From Actinomycetales bacterium (GTDB lineage: Bacteria > Actinomycetota > Actinomycetes > Actinomycetales > Microbacteriaceae), in the NCBI GenBank assembly GCA_017308515.1, contig JAFKEN010000011.1, positions 1 through 64,000 on the forward strand: a DNA stretch of 64,000 nt. The letters run 5' to 3'. The notes beneath the pieces were generated by a model, which saw only the letters and a program-made list of their open reading frames with translations, was not told where the DNA came from and did not search any database. A program made the translations under genes and the position numbers. Position 1 is the stretch's first letter. Each line of letters opens with the position of its first letter. Shown here in pieces: positions 16,170 through 25,244 of the stretch.

Positions 16170-17840
16170 ATGCCCACCACCGTCATCGTCGGCGGCGTCG
16201 CCGCCGGCATGTCCGCCGCGACCCGCCTGCGTCGCCTCGACGAGCAGCGCGAGATCATCGTGCTCGAGCGCGGGCCGGAGGTCTCGTTCGCGAACTGCGG
16301 GCTGCCGTACCACCTGGGCGGCGTGATCCCCGAGCGCTCCTCCCTCGTACTGCAGAACCCGCGCGCCCTCGGCGCCCGCTTCCGGCTCGACGTGCGCGTG
16401 CACAGCGCCGTCACGGCGATCGATCGCGCCGCGCGCACCGTCGTGGTGAGCGGCCCCGACGGCGAGTACGCCCTCGGCTACGACGAGCTCGTGCTCGCCA
16501 TGGGGGCCGAGGCGATCCGCCCGGCGATCCCGGGCGCCGAGCGCGCGCACGTGCTGCGCGACCTCGTCGACCTCGACGGCATCATGGCGGCGCTCGACGC
16601 CGGGCCGCGCACCGCCGTCGTGCTCGGCGCGGGCGCCATCGGCGTCGAGGTCGCCGAGAACCTCGTGCGCCGCGGGCTGCGGGTCGCCGTCGTGCAGCGC
16701 GACCGGCAGATCCTGCCGGGCCTCGACCCCGAGATGGCCTGGCCGCTCGCCGAGCGCCTCATCGAGAACGGAGTCGACCTGCTCCTCGGCGTCGTCGCCA
16801 CCGCGATCGACGCCGACGAGGTCGTGCTCGCCACGGGCGAGCGGATCCCGGCCGAGCTCGTCATCGCCGGCGTCGGCGTGCGCCCCGACTCCGCTCTCGC
16901 GCGCGAGGCCGGGCTCGAGCTCGGGCCCTCGGGGGCGATCGTCGTCGACGCCCAGCAGCGCAGCTCCGACCCCGCGATCTACGCGATCGGCGACGTCGCC
17001 GAGAAGCGCGACGCCGTGCTCGGCATCGGCCGACCCGTCGCGCTCGCAGGCCCCGCGAACCGGCACGGGCGGCTCGTGGCGGACGTCATCGCGGGGCGCG
17101 CCCCCGCCGCGCGGCCCTCCGTCGCGACCGCGATCGTCGACGTCTTCGGCATGGCCGGCGCCGCGACCGGGACGACCGAGAAGCAGCTGGTGGCGGCCGG
17201 GCGGGCGCACCGGGTGATCCACACCCACCCCAGCCAGCACGTCGGCTACTACCCGGGTGCGAGCCCGCTCGCGCTCAAGCTGCTCGTCGACCCGGAGACC
17301 GACGCGATCCTCGGCGCCCAGGCGGTCGGCGTCGCGGGTGCCGACAAGCGCATCGACGTCATCGCCACCGCGATGTCCGCCGGCGTCACCGCGAGCGGGT
17401 TGGCCGATCTCGAGCTCGCCTACTCGCCGCAGTACGGCTCCGCGAAGGATCCCGTGAACATGCTCGGCTACATCGCCGAGAACCTGCGCGACGGCCTCGA
17501 TCGCACGCTCCAGTGGCACGAGCTCGACGCCGCGATCGCCGCCGGCGCGACCATCCTCGACGTGCGGGCCCGCGGCCAGCTCGCCGAGGGCTCGATTCCC
17601 GGCGCGACCTGGATCCCGGTCGAGCAGCTGCGCGAGCGCGCCGCCGAGCTCGACGGCCCGATCGTGCTGCACTGCCGCGTCGGCCAGGGGGCGCACACCG
17701 CCGCCCGGCTCCTGGCCGGCCTCGGCAAGGACGTGCGCAACCTCGACGGCGGCTACCTCACCTGGCGCGCCGGCACGGCCGCGCGAGCCGCCCTCGAGCG
17801 GGAGGTCGAGCCCGCGCTCGAACCCGAACCCGTCGCCTGA
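16170..17840 (+). CDS. CoA-disulfide reductase with C-terminal rhodanese domain
   Basis: 556 aa. Residues 1-~440 are a pyridine-nucleotide-disulfide oxidoreductase (FAD motif VIVGGVAAGMSAATRLRR; NAD(P) motif AVVLGAGAIGVEVAENL) with the single redox Cys43 in SFANCGLPYHLGG, as in CoA-disulfide/CoA-persulfide reductases. Residues ~455-545 are a rhodanese domain with active Cys in LHCRVGQGAHTA. CoADR-RHD enzymes reduce CoA persulfides and polysulfides, here most likely in sulfide/persulfide homeostasis. First gene of a four-gene operon with two rhodaneses and a CstR-type repressor. Start ATG overlaps the predicted +1. Family confident; substrate inferred. Confidence 0.93.
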   Translation: MPTTVIVGGVAAGMSAATRLRRLDEQREIIVLERGPEVSFANCGLPYHLGGVIPERSSLVLQNPRALGARFRLDVRVHSAVTAIDRAARTVVVSGPDGEYALGYDELVLAMGAEAIRPAIPGAERAHVLRDLVDLDGIMAALDAGPRTAVVLGAGAIGVEVAENLVRRGLRVAVVQRDRQILPGLDPEMAWPLAERLIENGVDLLLGVVATAIDADEVVLATGERIPAELVIAGVGVRPDSALAREAGLELGPSGAIVVDAQQRSSDPAIYAIGDVAEKRDAVLGIGRPVALAGPANRHGRLVADVIAGRAPAARPSVATAIVDVFGMAGAATGTTEKQLVAAGRAHRVIHTHPSQHVGYYPGASPLALKLLVDPETDAILGAQAVGVAGADKRIDVIATAMSAGVTASGLADLELAYSPQYGSAKDPVNMLGYIAENLRDGLDRTLQWHELDAAIAAGATILDVRARGQLAEGSIPGATWIPVEQLRERAAELDGPIVLHCRVGQGAHTAARLLAGLGKDVRNLDGGYLTWRAGTAARAALEREVEPALEPEPVA

Positions 17841-17901
17841 GACGCTTCCCGCTGACCGGGCCGACCCCTCCCCGACCCCGACCCCACCGAATCGAGACAC
17901 C

Positions 17902-18210
17902 ATGGACAGCATCAGCCCCACCGAGCTCGCCGCGATCGACGGCGCCACGATCGTCGACGTGCGCGAGCAGGACGAGTACGACGCCGCCCACGTGCCGGGC
18001 GTGACGCTCGTGCCGCTCAGCGAGCTCGCCGCGCGCTGGAGCGACCTGCCCACCGACCGCACCCTCTACGTCATGTGCGCCTCGGGCGGGCGCAGCGTGC
18101 AGGCCACGCAGTTCCTCGAGCAGCAGGGGTACGACGCGGTCAACGTGCTCGGCGGCATCACCGAGTGGTACCGCGAGGGGCTGCCGGTCGAGATGGCGGG
18201 CTCGCGATGA
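17902..18210 (+). CDS. Single-domain rhodanese (sulfurtransferase)
   Basis: 102 aa, a compact rhodanese domain: IVDVREQDEYDAAHVPGV and active-site loop CASGGRS near residue 60, followed by LGGITEWYREGLP. Carries persulfide sulfur on the loop Cys and passes it to acceptors such as CoA or thiosulfate. It sits between the CoADR-RHD gene and a second rhodanese gene, whose ATG overlaps this stop (ATGA), so translation is coupled. The 61-bp gap before it is C/A-rich and holds no clear promoter. Confidence 0.9.
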   Translation: MDSISPTELAAIDGATIVDVREQDEYDAAHVPGVTLVPLSELAARWSDLPTDRTLYVMCASGGRSVQATQFLEQQGYDAVNVLGGITEWYREGLPVEMAGSR

Positions 18211-18536
18211 GCGTGCTGTCGGCCCTGTTCGGGCGCGGCGCGGTGAACGTCGCCGGCGCGCGCGGGCTGCTCGACGAGGGTGCGGTGCTCGTCGACGTGC
18301 GCAGCGCTCGCGAGTTCCGCGGCGGGCACGCGCCCTCGGCGCGCAACATCCCGCTCGACCAGTTGGATCGCCGCGCCGCGACCCTGCCCGCCGGCGCCCC
18401 GGTGGTGGTCATCTGCCACAGCGGGGTGCGGTCGGCGCAGGGGGCGAGCATCCTGAAGCGCCATGGATTCGACGCGCGCAGCGTGCGCGGCGGCATGATC
18501 GCCTGGGAGCGCGCGGGGCAGCGGGTGGCGCGATGA
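18207..18536 (+). CDS. Second single-domain rhodanese
   Basis: 109 aa. Rhodanese domain with LVDVRSAREFRGGHAPSARN, active-site loop CHSGVRS, and RGGMIAWERAG. Its short N-terminal extension (SVLSALFGRGAVNVAGAR) differs from the preceding rhodanese, so the pair are not recent duplicates. The start overlaps the previous stop by 4 nt, and its own stop overlaps the start of the CstR-type gene by 4 nt. A role in moving sulfane sulfur within the persulfide pathway is inferred from the family and context. Confidence 0.9.
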   Translation: MSVLSALFGRGAVNVAGARGLLDEGAVLVDVRSAREFRGGHAPSARNIPLDQLDRRAATLPAGAPVVVICHSGVRSAQGASILKRHGFDARSVRGGMIAWERAGQRVAR

Positions 18537-18805
18537 GCGGCGAGGGCTCGACGAGCCGCGCCGTCGTCAACCGCCTGCGGCGCGCGGAGGGCCAGCTGCA
18601 CGCGCTCATCGGCGCGATCGAGAGCGGCGCCGACTGCCGTGCCGTCGTGACGCAGCTATCGGCGGTCTCGGGCGCGCTCGACCGCGCGGGCTTCGCGATC
18701 ATCGCCGCGGCGATGCGCGACTGCGCCACCCTCGAGGAGGGCGAGGCGAACGCCGACGGACTCACGCGCGACGACGTCGAGAAGCTGTTCCTCTCGCTCG
18801 CGTAG
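18533..18805 (+). CDS. cstR: CstR-type persulfide-sensing repressor (CsoR family)
   Basis: 90 aa, all-helical CsoR/RcnR/CstR fold (NRLRRAEGQLHALIGAIE). Cys35 and Cys64 have the 29-residue spacing of the sensor thiols. The position of the copper-ligand His of CsoR (four before the second Cys) is Ala60, which argues against Cu(I) binding and for the CstR branch, where persulfides crosslink the two Cys and release DNA. It closes the rhodanese operon and very likely binds the operator at 16144-16159 for autoregulation. It may also bind the matching site at 42822-42837. Confidence 0.88.
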   Translation: MSGEGSTSRAVVNRLRRAEGQLHALIGAIESGADCRAVVTQLSAVSGALDRAGFAIIAAAMRDCATLEEGEANADGLTRDDVEKLFLSLA

Positions 18806-18826
18806 CGGGGTGCGCGGGCCGCGCGC

Positions 18827-21406
18827 TCAGCCCTGCCGGTCGCGCCCCTGCACCATGAGCGCGCGCTCGACGCCCGCGAGCCCCTCGATGACGAGCCGCC
18901 GCAGCGCCGGGATGTCGGGGTTGGCCTCGAGCCACGCCGTGGTCTTCGCGACGAGCTGCTGGTCGGCGAGCGGCGCCGGGTAGAAGAACTGGATCACGTA
19001 CGAGGCCATCTGGTACGAGCGGTCCTTCCACACCGTCCCGAGCGCGCCGAGGTAGGCGTCGACGGTGTCGCGCAGCACGTCGGGGTCGTTGACGTGCAGG
19101 AACCCGAGGCCCATGTTGCGCAGCACGAGGTTGGTGATCGTCGCATCCTCGAGGGCCGCCTTGAGGGCGCGCGCCTTCGCCTCGGGGGTGGGGATCGTCG
19201 CGAGGGCGCGCGCGGCGGACTGCTGCCCGGTCGCGGTGTTGTCGGCGAGCAGCTGCGCGGCGATCTCGGTCTCGCCGGCCTCGCCGAGCAGCACGAGGCC
19301 CTCGAGCAGCTCCCAGCGCAGGTCGGTGTCGATCTCGAGGCCCTCGAGGGTGATCGTCCCGTCGAGCAGGCCCTGCAGCGCCTGCGCGTGCTCGGGCGTC
19401 GAGGGGATCGCGGCGAAGAACTTGAGGAACTGGAACTGCGCGTCGGTGCCGGCCTCCGCGCCCTGCGCGAGCTCCCAGAGCGCGTCACCGACCCGGCGGA
19501 TCGCCTCGTCGCGCCGGTGCGGGGCGACGTACTGCCGCGCGACCTGCGTGACCTGGGTGAGCGCGAGGCGCATGGTGGTGGACTCGGTCTCGGTCGCGAT
19601 GTTGTTCAGCACGAGGTCGACGTAGTCGCTCGCGGCCATCTCGCCGTCGCGCGTCGCGTCCCACGCGGCGCCCCACAGGATCGCCCGCGCGAGCGGCTCC
19701 TCGATGTCGGCGAGGCGGTCGATGACGGTCGCGAGCGAGGCCTCGTCGAGGCGGATCTTCGCGTAGGCGAGGTCGTCGTCGTTGAGCAGCACGAGGGCGG
19801 GACGCGGCAGCCCGACGAGCTCGGGCACCTCGGTGAACTCCTGGGCCTGCACGTCGAGCTCGACCCGGCGGGTGCGGCTCAGACGCGGGCTGAGGTCGCC
19901 CTCGGCCCCGGTGTTCGGGGCGCCGTCGACGGCGTCGTAGAGGCCGATCGCCATCCGGTGCGGGCGCAGGGTGGGCTGCTCGGCGATCGCCGTCTGGCGG
20001 ATGCGGAAGGAGGTGATGATCCCCTCCGCGTCGGTCGCGATCTCGGCCGAGAGGGTGTTGACGCCCGCCGTCTCGAGCCACAGCTTCGACCACTCGCCGA
20101 GCTCGCGCCCGCTGGACTTCTCGAGCTCGACGAGCAGGTCGCCGAGCTCGGTGTTGCCGTACTCGTGGGCGCGGAAGTAGGCCCCGACCCCGGAGAAGAA
20201 CGCATCGATGCCCACCCAGGCGGCGAGCTGCTTGAGCACCGAGCCGCCCTTGGCGTACGTGATGCCGTCGAAGTTGACCTGCACGTCCTCCAGGTCGGTG
20301 ATGGGCGCGACGATCGGGTGGGTCGAGGGCAGCTGGTCCTGCTTGTAGGCCCAGCTCTTCTCCATCGCCTGGAAGGTCGCCCAGGCGTTCTCCCATTCGG
20401 TCGCCTCGGCGGTCGAGATGGTGGAGGCCCACTCGGCGAAGGACTCGTTGAGCCACAGGTCGTTCCACCAGCGCATGGTGACGAGGTCGCCGAACCACAT
20501 GTGCGCGAGCTCGTGCAGGATCGTGACGACGCGGCGCTCCTTGATCGCGTCGGTCACCTTCGAGCGGAACACGTAGGTCTCGGTGAAGGTCACCGCGCCG
20601 GCGTTCTCCATCGCGCCCGCGTTGAACTCGGGCACGAACAGCTGGTCGTACTTGGCGAACGGGTAGGGGTAGCCGAACTTCTCCTCGTAGTAGGCGAAGC
20701 CCTTGCGGGTGATGTCGAAGATGTAGTCGGCGTCGAGGTGGCCGATCATCGACGCGCGCGCGTAGACGCCGAGAGGGATCACCCGGCCGCTCGCGCTCGT
20801 CAGCTCGGAGTGCACCGCGCGGTAGGGGCCCGCGATGATCGCGGTGATGTAGCTCGAGATGCGCGGGGTCGGCTCGAAGCGCCACACCGCGCCGCCCTCG
20901 ACCGCCTCGGGCTCGGGGGTGGGGGAGTTGGAGACGACGACCCAGCCGGTCGGCGCGGTGACGGTGAAGGCGAAGGTCGCCTTCAGGTCGGGCTGCTCGA
21001 AGACCGGGAACACCCGGCGGCTGTCGGGCACCTCGAACTGCGAGTAGAGGTAGACCTCGCCGTCGACCGGGTCGACGAAGCGGTGGAGCCCCTCACCGGA
21101 GTTCGTGTACGCGAAGTCGGCGACGATGCGCAGCTCGTTCTCGGCGGCGAGCCCGTCGAGCGCGATGCGGGCGCCGTCGGCGGCGGCCACGTCGACCGGC
21201 TCGCCGTTGAGGGTGATCTCGTAGACCTCGCGCGTGATCGCGTCGAGGAAGGTCGAGGATCCCGCGGTCGCTGAGAACCGGATGGTCGCCTCGGTGCGGA
21301 ACACCTCCGCCCCGCGGGTCAGGTCGAGCGCGATCTCGTAGCTCGACGTGGTGACGATCGCGGCGCGCTCGCGCGCCTCGTCGCGGGTGAGGTTCTCTCC
21401 GGGCAC
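18827..21406 (-). CDS. pepN: Aminopeptidase N (M1 family)
   Basis: 859 aa. The M1 substrate motif GAMENAG and zinc site HELAH with the second Glu in LWLNESFAEW are intact. The N-terminal beta domain is complete, and the C-terminal ~300 residues form the helical ERAP1-like domain. Cytoplasmic zinc metallo-enzyme that removes N-terminal residues from peptides. Start GTG 21406 has an AGGAGAG ribosome-binding site 6-7 nt upstream. The length matches actinobacterial PepN. Convergent with the cstR operon (21-bp gap). Confidence 0.96.
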   Translation of the reverse strand: MPGENLTRDEARERAAIVTTSSYEIALDLTRGAEVFRTEATIRFSATAGSSTFLDAITREVYEITLNGEPVDVAAADGARIALDGLAAENELRIVADFAYTNSGEGLHRFVDPVDGEVYLYSQFEVPDSRRVFPVFEQPDLKATFAFTVTAPTGWVVVSNSPTPEPEAVEGGAVWRFEPTPRISSYITAIIAGPYRAVHSELTSASGRVIPLGVYARASMIGHLDADYIFDITRKGFAYYEEKFGYPYPFAKYDQLFVPEFNAGAMENAGAVTFTETYVFRSKVTDAIKERRVVTILHELAHMWFGDLVTMRWWNDLWLNESFAEWASTISTAEATEWENAWATFQAMEKSWAYKQDQLPSTHPIVAPITDLEDVQVNFDGITYAKGGSVLKQLAAWVGIDAFFSGVGAYFRAHEYGNTELGDLLVELEKSSGRELGEWSKLWLETAGVNTLSAEIATDAEGIITSFRIRQTAIAEQPTLRPHRMAIGLYDAVDGAPNTGAEGDLSPRLSRTRRVELDVQAQEFTEVPELVGLPRPALVLLNDDDLAYAKIRLDEASLATVIDRLADIEEPLARAILWGAAWDATRDGEMAASDYVDLVLNNIATETESTTMRLALTQVTQVARQYVAPHRRDEAIRRVGDALWELAQGAEAGTDAQFQFLKFFAAIPSTPEHAQALQGLLDGTITLEGLEIDTDLRWELLEGLVLLGEAGETEIAAQLLADNTATGQQSAARALATIPTPEAKARALKAALEDATITNLVLRNMGLGFLHVNDPDVLRDTVDAYLGALGTVWKDRSYQMASYVIQFFYPAPLADQQLVAKTTAWLEANPDIPALRRLVIEGLAGVERALMVQGRDRQG

Positions 21407-21474
21407 GGACTCTCCTGACTGGCTCGAGGCGCGCGGGGCGCCCGTGCCAGCCTAGGCGGGCCGACGGCTCCGGG

Positions 21475-22161
21475 TCAGGCTCCGACGGGCAGCGGCTCGC
21501 GCGATGTGCGGCGCGCGTCCTCGGCCGCGGCGACGGGGCCGCCGAGCGCCCGCTCGACGTCGCCGATCGCGGCGCGCAGCAGACGGATGAGGCGGTCCTC
21601 CGGGTCGGGCACGCACGCGAAGGCGATGCCGGCGACGGCGGTCGCGACCATCGACGGGGCGCCGTGCCGCACGAGGTCGCGGTGGCGCACGCGCATCCGC
21701 GCCTGCTGCTCGCGCGCCCAGGCGACCGAGTTCGGCGCCGCCGCGAGCGCCGTCTCGAGCAGGCCCTCGGGCAGCGCCTCGCGGTCGAGGTCGGCGAGCG
21801 CGGCCTCGACGCTCAGCAGGCCCGAGGCGAGCGCGTGCTGGCGTTCCATGCTCGCGACCGGCAGCGCCTCGGCGGCAGCGCGCGCCGCGACCAGCAGGGC
21901 GATGACGCGGTCGTCGCCGCGCAGCCCCACGACGCGCGGCACGTCGAGCACGAGCTCGCCGCGACGCCGGTCGGGCAGGGTGTCGTTGACGGCGCGCGCG
22001 AGCAGCGCGAGCGTCGGATCGGTGCACGGCGGGCGGTCGCTCCAGCGTTCGCCCGCGAGGTACGAGGCGAACTCCATGAAGCAGGCGCCCTGCCGGGCGG
22101 TGCGATGGCGGCCCGCCGCGAGCGTGGGGACCAGGCCGGGGATGTCGGTGCGGGAGGTCAT
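21475..22161 (-). CDS. Conserved hypothetical protein
   Basis: 228 aa, ATG 22161 with a GAGGAG ribosome-binding site. Alpha-helical and soluble. Recognisable pieces are FMEFASYLAGERWSDRPPC near residue 30 and AVNDTLPDRRRGEL, a pattern common in actinobacterial proteins of unknown function, plus a C-terminal helical segment. No catalytic motif is seen and there is no signal peptide. It is divergent from rpiB with a ~100-bp gap. Function unknown. Confidence 0.75.
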   Translation of the reverse strand: MTSRTDIPGLVPTLAAGRHRTARQGACFMEFASYLAGERWSDRPPCTDPTLALLARAVNDTLPDRRRGELVLDVPRVVGLRGDDRVIALLVAARAAAEALPVASMERQHALASGLLSVEAALADLDREALPEGLLETALAAAPNSVAWAREQQARMRVRHRDLVRHGAPSMVATAVAGIAFACVPDPEDRLIRLLRAAIGDVERALGGPVAAAEDARRTSREPLPVGA

Positions 22162-22262
22162 ATCGGCTCCTCGTGATCCCCTCCCATGTTCCTCCGCTCG
22201 GCGCCGGATTTCCAGGGGGGCGGGTGCCGGGAAGCTGGGCGTGCGCCGTAGACTCGCGCTCC

Positions 22263-22748
22263 GTGCGCATCCACATCGCCACCGACCACGCCGGGCTCGA
22301 GTTCAGCCGCGACCTGCAGAAGCATCTCCGCGACGCGGGGCACGAGGTCGTCGACCACGGCCCGTCGTCGTACGAGCCGCTCGACGACTATCCGAGCTTC
22401 TGCATCAACGCCGCCCGCGCGACGGTGCGCGACCAGCGTGCCGGGCTCGAGTGCCTCGGCATCGTGTTCGGCGGATCGGGCAACGGCGAGCAGATCGCCG
22501 CAAACAAGGTCGAGGGCGTGCGCGCCGCGCTGGTCTGGAGCATCGAGACGGCGAAGCTCGCGCGGCAGCACAACGATGCCAACGTCATCGCGGTGGGAGC
22601 CCGCCAGCACCCCTACGACGAGGTCGTGACGCTCATCGACGCCTTCCTCGCCGAGCCGTTCTCCTTCGAGGAGCGGCACGAGCGCCGCATCGCGCAGATC
22701 GCCGAGTACGAGACGACCGGGGCGATCGCCGGGCACGAGATCGACTGA
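22263..22748 (+). CDS. rpiB: Ribose-5-phosphate isomerase B
   Basis: 161 aa, RpiB/LacAB family: IATDHAGLEFSRDLQ at the N-terminus, the GGSGNGEQIAANKVEGVRAA phosphate-binding loop and NDANVIAVGARQ. The Cys of the E. coli-type active-site loop is replaced by Ser (GGSGNG), as in the actinobacterial (mycobacterial) type that uses a Glu base. Interconverts ribose-5-phosphate and ribulose-5-phosphate in the pentose phosphate pathway. Start GTG 22263; TAGACT lies 8 nt before it, so the mRNA is probably leaderless. Confidence 0.94.
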   Translation: MRIHIATDHAGLEFSRDLQKHLRDAGHEVVDHGPSSYEPLDDYPSFCINAARATVRDQRAGLECLGIVFGGSGNGEQIAANKVEGVRAALVWSIETAKLARQHNDANVIAVGARQHPYDEVVTLIDAFLAEPFSFEERHERRIAQIAEYETTGAIAGHEID

Positions 22749-22816
22749 GCCGGCCCGTCGCCGTCCGAGCCGCCGGCCCGGCGTCGAGAGTCGGCGGCCC
22801 GCGCTACCGTCCCGGC

Positions 22817-23401
22817 ATGCGCACCGACGAGCTCTTCCTCGCCGCCGACGCGGCGCTCCGCTCGGTCGTCGACCGGCTGACGCCCGCCGACCTCGAGCAT
22901 CCGGTGCCCGCCGACTGGTCGCGCACGACCGACGCGCCGACGGTGCGCGACATCCTCTGGGCCCACGCCTACGACGAGGCCTGGGTGCCCGACGTGCTCG
23001 CCGGCAAGTCGGTCGCCGACGGCGACCCGCACAAGCGCCGCGATCTGCTCGGCGACGACCCGATCGCGACCTACGACGCCCTGAACGACGCCGCCACCCG
23101 CGCGGTGCGCGAGAACTACGACCCCGACGCGACCCTGCACTTCCAGTACGGCGACTACCCGGCCTCGGAGGGCCTCGCCCACCTGGCGATGTACCGGGGC
23201 TTCCAGTCGTGGTCGATCGCGCACGTTCTCGGCATGCAGTACCACCTCCCCGCCGAGGTGATCGCGGGACTCGACGAGCACGTCATGCCGCACGCCGAGG
23301 AGTGGCGGCAGTGGGGCGTGTTCCCACCCGCGCTCCCGGTGCCCGAGGGCGCCGACCCGGAGACGCGCATCCTGCACGAGTCCGGCTACTGGCTCGACTG
23401 A
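22817..23401 (+). CDS. DinB/mycothiol-dependent maleylpyruvate isomerase-like protein
   Basis: 194 aa. Four-helix bundle pattern of the DinB/MDMPI superfamily: a long first helix (ELFLAADAALRSVVDRLTPA), DLEHPVPADW near residue 30, and conserved His in ILWAHAYDEAW. Some members are mycothiol-dependent enzymes, but the metal ligands are not all evident, so a catalytic role is uncertain. ATG 22817, six bases after a TACCGT -10-like box. Followed by a strong GC-rich hairpin. Confidence 0.7.
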   Translation: MRTDELFLAADAALRSVVDRLTPADLEHPVPADWSRTTDAPTVRDILWAHAYDEAWVPDVLAGKSVADGDPHKRRDLLGDDPIATYDALNDAATRAVRENYDPDATLHFQYGDYPASEGLAHLAMYRGFQSWSIAHVLGMQYHLPAEVIAGLDEHVMPHAEEWRQWGVFPPALPVPEGADPETRILHESGYWLD

Positions 23402-23415
23402 CCGCGCGCACGGCT

Positions 23416-23435
23416 CCGGCGCCGCACGGCGCCGG
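23416..23435. terminator. GC hairpin after the DinB-like gene
   Basis: Perfect 8-bp stem CCGGCGCC/GGCGCCGG with a 4-nt GCAC loop, 15 nt after the stop codon. No T-run; probable factor-assisted terminator. Confidence 0.55.
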
Positions 23436-23467
23436 CGCCGCTCGGCCCGGCTGCCTAGGATCGCCCC

Positions 23468-24508
23468 GTGCCCGAAGGCCATTCCGTCCACCGGATCGCG
23501 CGGCAGTTCGCCGCCAACTTCCGCGGCGCTCCCGTCGCGGTCAGCTCCCCGCAGGGCCGGTTCGCCGCCGGAGCCGCTCGCTTGGACGGCCACGCGATCG
23601 TCGACGCCCGCGCCGTCGGCAAGCAGCTGTTCCTCGAGTTCGACCACGGCCTGTGGCTGCGGGTGCACCTGGGCATGTACGGCGCGTGGGACTTCTCCGG
23701 CGAGATCTCCGTCGACGACACCCTCGCCTCGGCGGGCGGCCGGATCGGGCAAAACGGCCAGAAGGGCACCGCGGTGACCGCCGACCGGGTGGCCCGCATC
23801 CGCGCCGAGATCGCCGCCGCCGGGCGCCGCTCGACCGCGGTCGTCGGCGAGAACGAGGACTCGGTCTCCTCGATCGGCGCCCCCCGCCGCGCGCGCCTGC
23901 GCATGGCGGAGGGCGAGAAGGCCGAGGAGGGTCCCGCCGACTTCCCGCCGGAGCCGGTCGGCCAGGTGAGGGTGCGGCTGCTGACCCCCACGGCGTGCGC
24001 CGACCTGCGCGGCCCGACCGCGTGCGAGGTGGCGACGCCCGAGGAGGTGCAGGCCGCGATCGACAGGCTCGGGCCGGACCCGCTCGTCGACGATCTCGAC
24101 GCGGGCGAGGAGCGCTTCACGAGCGTCGTGCGCCGCAAGCCGACCCCGATCGCCCTGCTGCTCATGGATCAGTCGGTCGTCTCCGGCATCGGCAACGTCT
24201 ACCGCGCCGAGCTGCTCTTCCGGGCCCGGCTGAACCCCCTGACACCCGGTCGCGACCTGCCGGAGGACGTCGTGCGCGGCCTCTGGCGCGATTGGGCGCA
24301 CCTGCTGCGCATCGGCGTCGCGACAGGGCAGATGCTGACCCGCGACGACCTCGACGACGAGCAGCTCGCGGCGGCGCTCGCGAACCGCGACGACCGGCAC
24401 TGGGTCTACCACCGCACCGGAGAGCCGTGCCGGGTCTGCGGCACCCCGATCGCGATGAGCGAGCTCGGCGGCCGCAAGCTCTACTGGTGCCCGACCGACC
24501 AGGCCTGA
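23468..24508 (+). CDS. Fpg/Nei-family DNA glycosylase
   Basis: 346 aa. GTG start at 23468; the mature N-terminus begins PEGHSVHR, giving catalytic Pro2 and Glu3. The helix-two-turn-helix region has MDQSVVSGIGNVYRAELLF. A base-excision repair bifunctional glycosylase for oxidised bases, nearest to the Nei2 type. Two oddities: a ~60-residue insertion rich in charged residues (about residues 90-155) in the N-terminal domain, and a C-terminal zinc finger in which CRVC and YWCP are present but the expected fourth Cys is Asp (CPTDQ). TAGGAT -10-like box 6 nt before the start. Confidence 0.88.
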   Translation: MPEGHSVHRIARQFAANFRGAPVAVSSPQGRFAAGAARLDGHAIVDARAVGKQLFLEFDHGLWLRVHLGMYGAWDFSGEISVDDTLASAGGRIGQNGQKGTAVTADRVARIRAEIAAAGRRSTAVVGENEDSVSSIGAPRRARLRMAEGEKAEEGPADFPPEPVGQVRVRLLTPTACADLRGPTACEVATPEEVQAAIDRLGPDPLVDDLDAGEERFTSVVRRKPTPIALLLMDQSVVSGIGNVYRAELLFRARLNPLTPGRDLPEDVVRGLWRDWAHLLRIGVATGQMLTRDDLDDEQLAAALANRDDRHWVYHRTGEPCRVCGTPIAMSELGGRKLYWCPTDQA

Positions 24509-24596
24509 GCACTCGAGACCCCCGGCCGGCGGTCCTCCCGCTCACCGGTGGCTTCGCCACGGCTCGCGGTGGCGACGGCCGTGCGAGAGTGAAGCC

Positions 24597-25244
24597 GTGC
24601 GGCACACCCCCCACTACCTGCTGACGGATCCGGCCGAGGTGGCGCGCCTCGTGCGCGAGAACCCCTGGGTGATCTGGGTGTCGCCCGCCGAGGCCGGGCT
24701 CGTCGCCTCGCCCTACCCGACGCTCGTCGACGAGACCGCCGACGGGCTCGAGCTGCTGACCCACTTCGGCCGCCCCGACGAGGTCGGCCACGAGCTCGGC
24801 CGGCACGAGGTGATGGCGATCGTGCAGGGGCCGCACGGGTACATCTCGCCGAGCTGGTATCCCGACCCGACGGCGTTCGTGCCGACCTGGAACCACGTCA
24901 CCGCCCACCTCTACGGAACCCCCGAGCTGCTCGAACCCGAGGAGAACCTCGCGGTGCTGGAGCGGCTCGTCGACGCGTTCGAGCGGCACGTGGAAGCGCC
25001 GCGCTCGCTGCGCCTCGACCCCGCCGACGCCGCCCGGCAGGCGAAGGGCACGATCGGGCTGCGGATGCGCGTCACCCGGTTCGAGGCGCGCGCGAAGCTG
25101 AGCCAGAACAAGACCCCCGAGACGCGCGCGGCGATCCTCGCGGCCCTGCGCGGCGGCGGCCCCTACGCCCAGCCCGCCCTCGCCGACGCGATGGAGCGTC
25201 TGGCCCCGATCACGCCCGAGATCGACCCGGAGGGCGACGCGTGA
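24597..25244 (+). CDS. PaiB-family FMN-binding protein
   Basis: 215 aa, PaiB/FMN-binding negative transcriptional regulator family: HTPHYLLTDPAEVARLVREN, a split-barrel flavin domain, and the conserved HGYISPSWYPD...VPTWNHVTAHLYG segment (quoted in two parts). The C-terminus has the conserved FEARAKLSQNKTPETR. Bacillus PaiB is linked to protease and sporulation control, but in actinobacteria it is more probably an FMN-binding oxidoreductase-like protein. Start GTG 24597; its stop overlaps the amidohydrolase start (GTGA), so they form a coupled pair. Confidence 0.85.
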   Translation: MRHTPHYLLTDPAEVARLVRENPWVIWVSPAEAGLVASPYPTLVDETADGLELLTHFGRPDEVGHELGRHEVMAIVQGPHGYISPSWYPDPTAFVPTWNHVTAHLYGTPELLEPEENLAVLERLVDAFERHVEAPRSLRLDPADAARQAKGTIGLRMRVTRFEARAKLSQNKTPETRAAILAALRGGGPYAQPALADAMERLAPITPEIDPEGDA

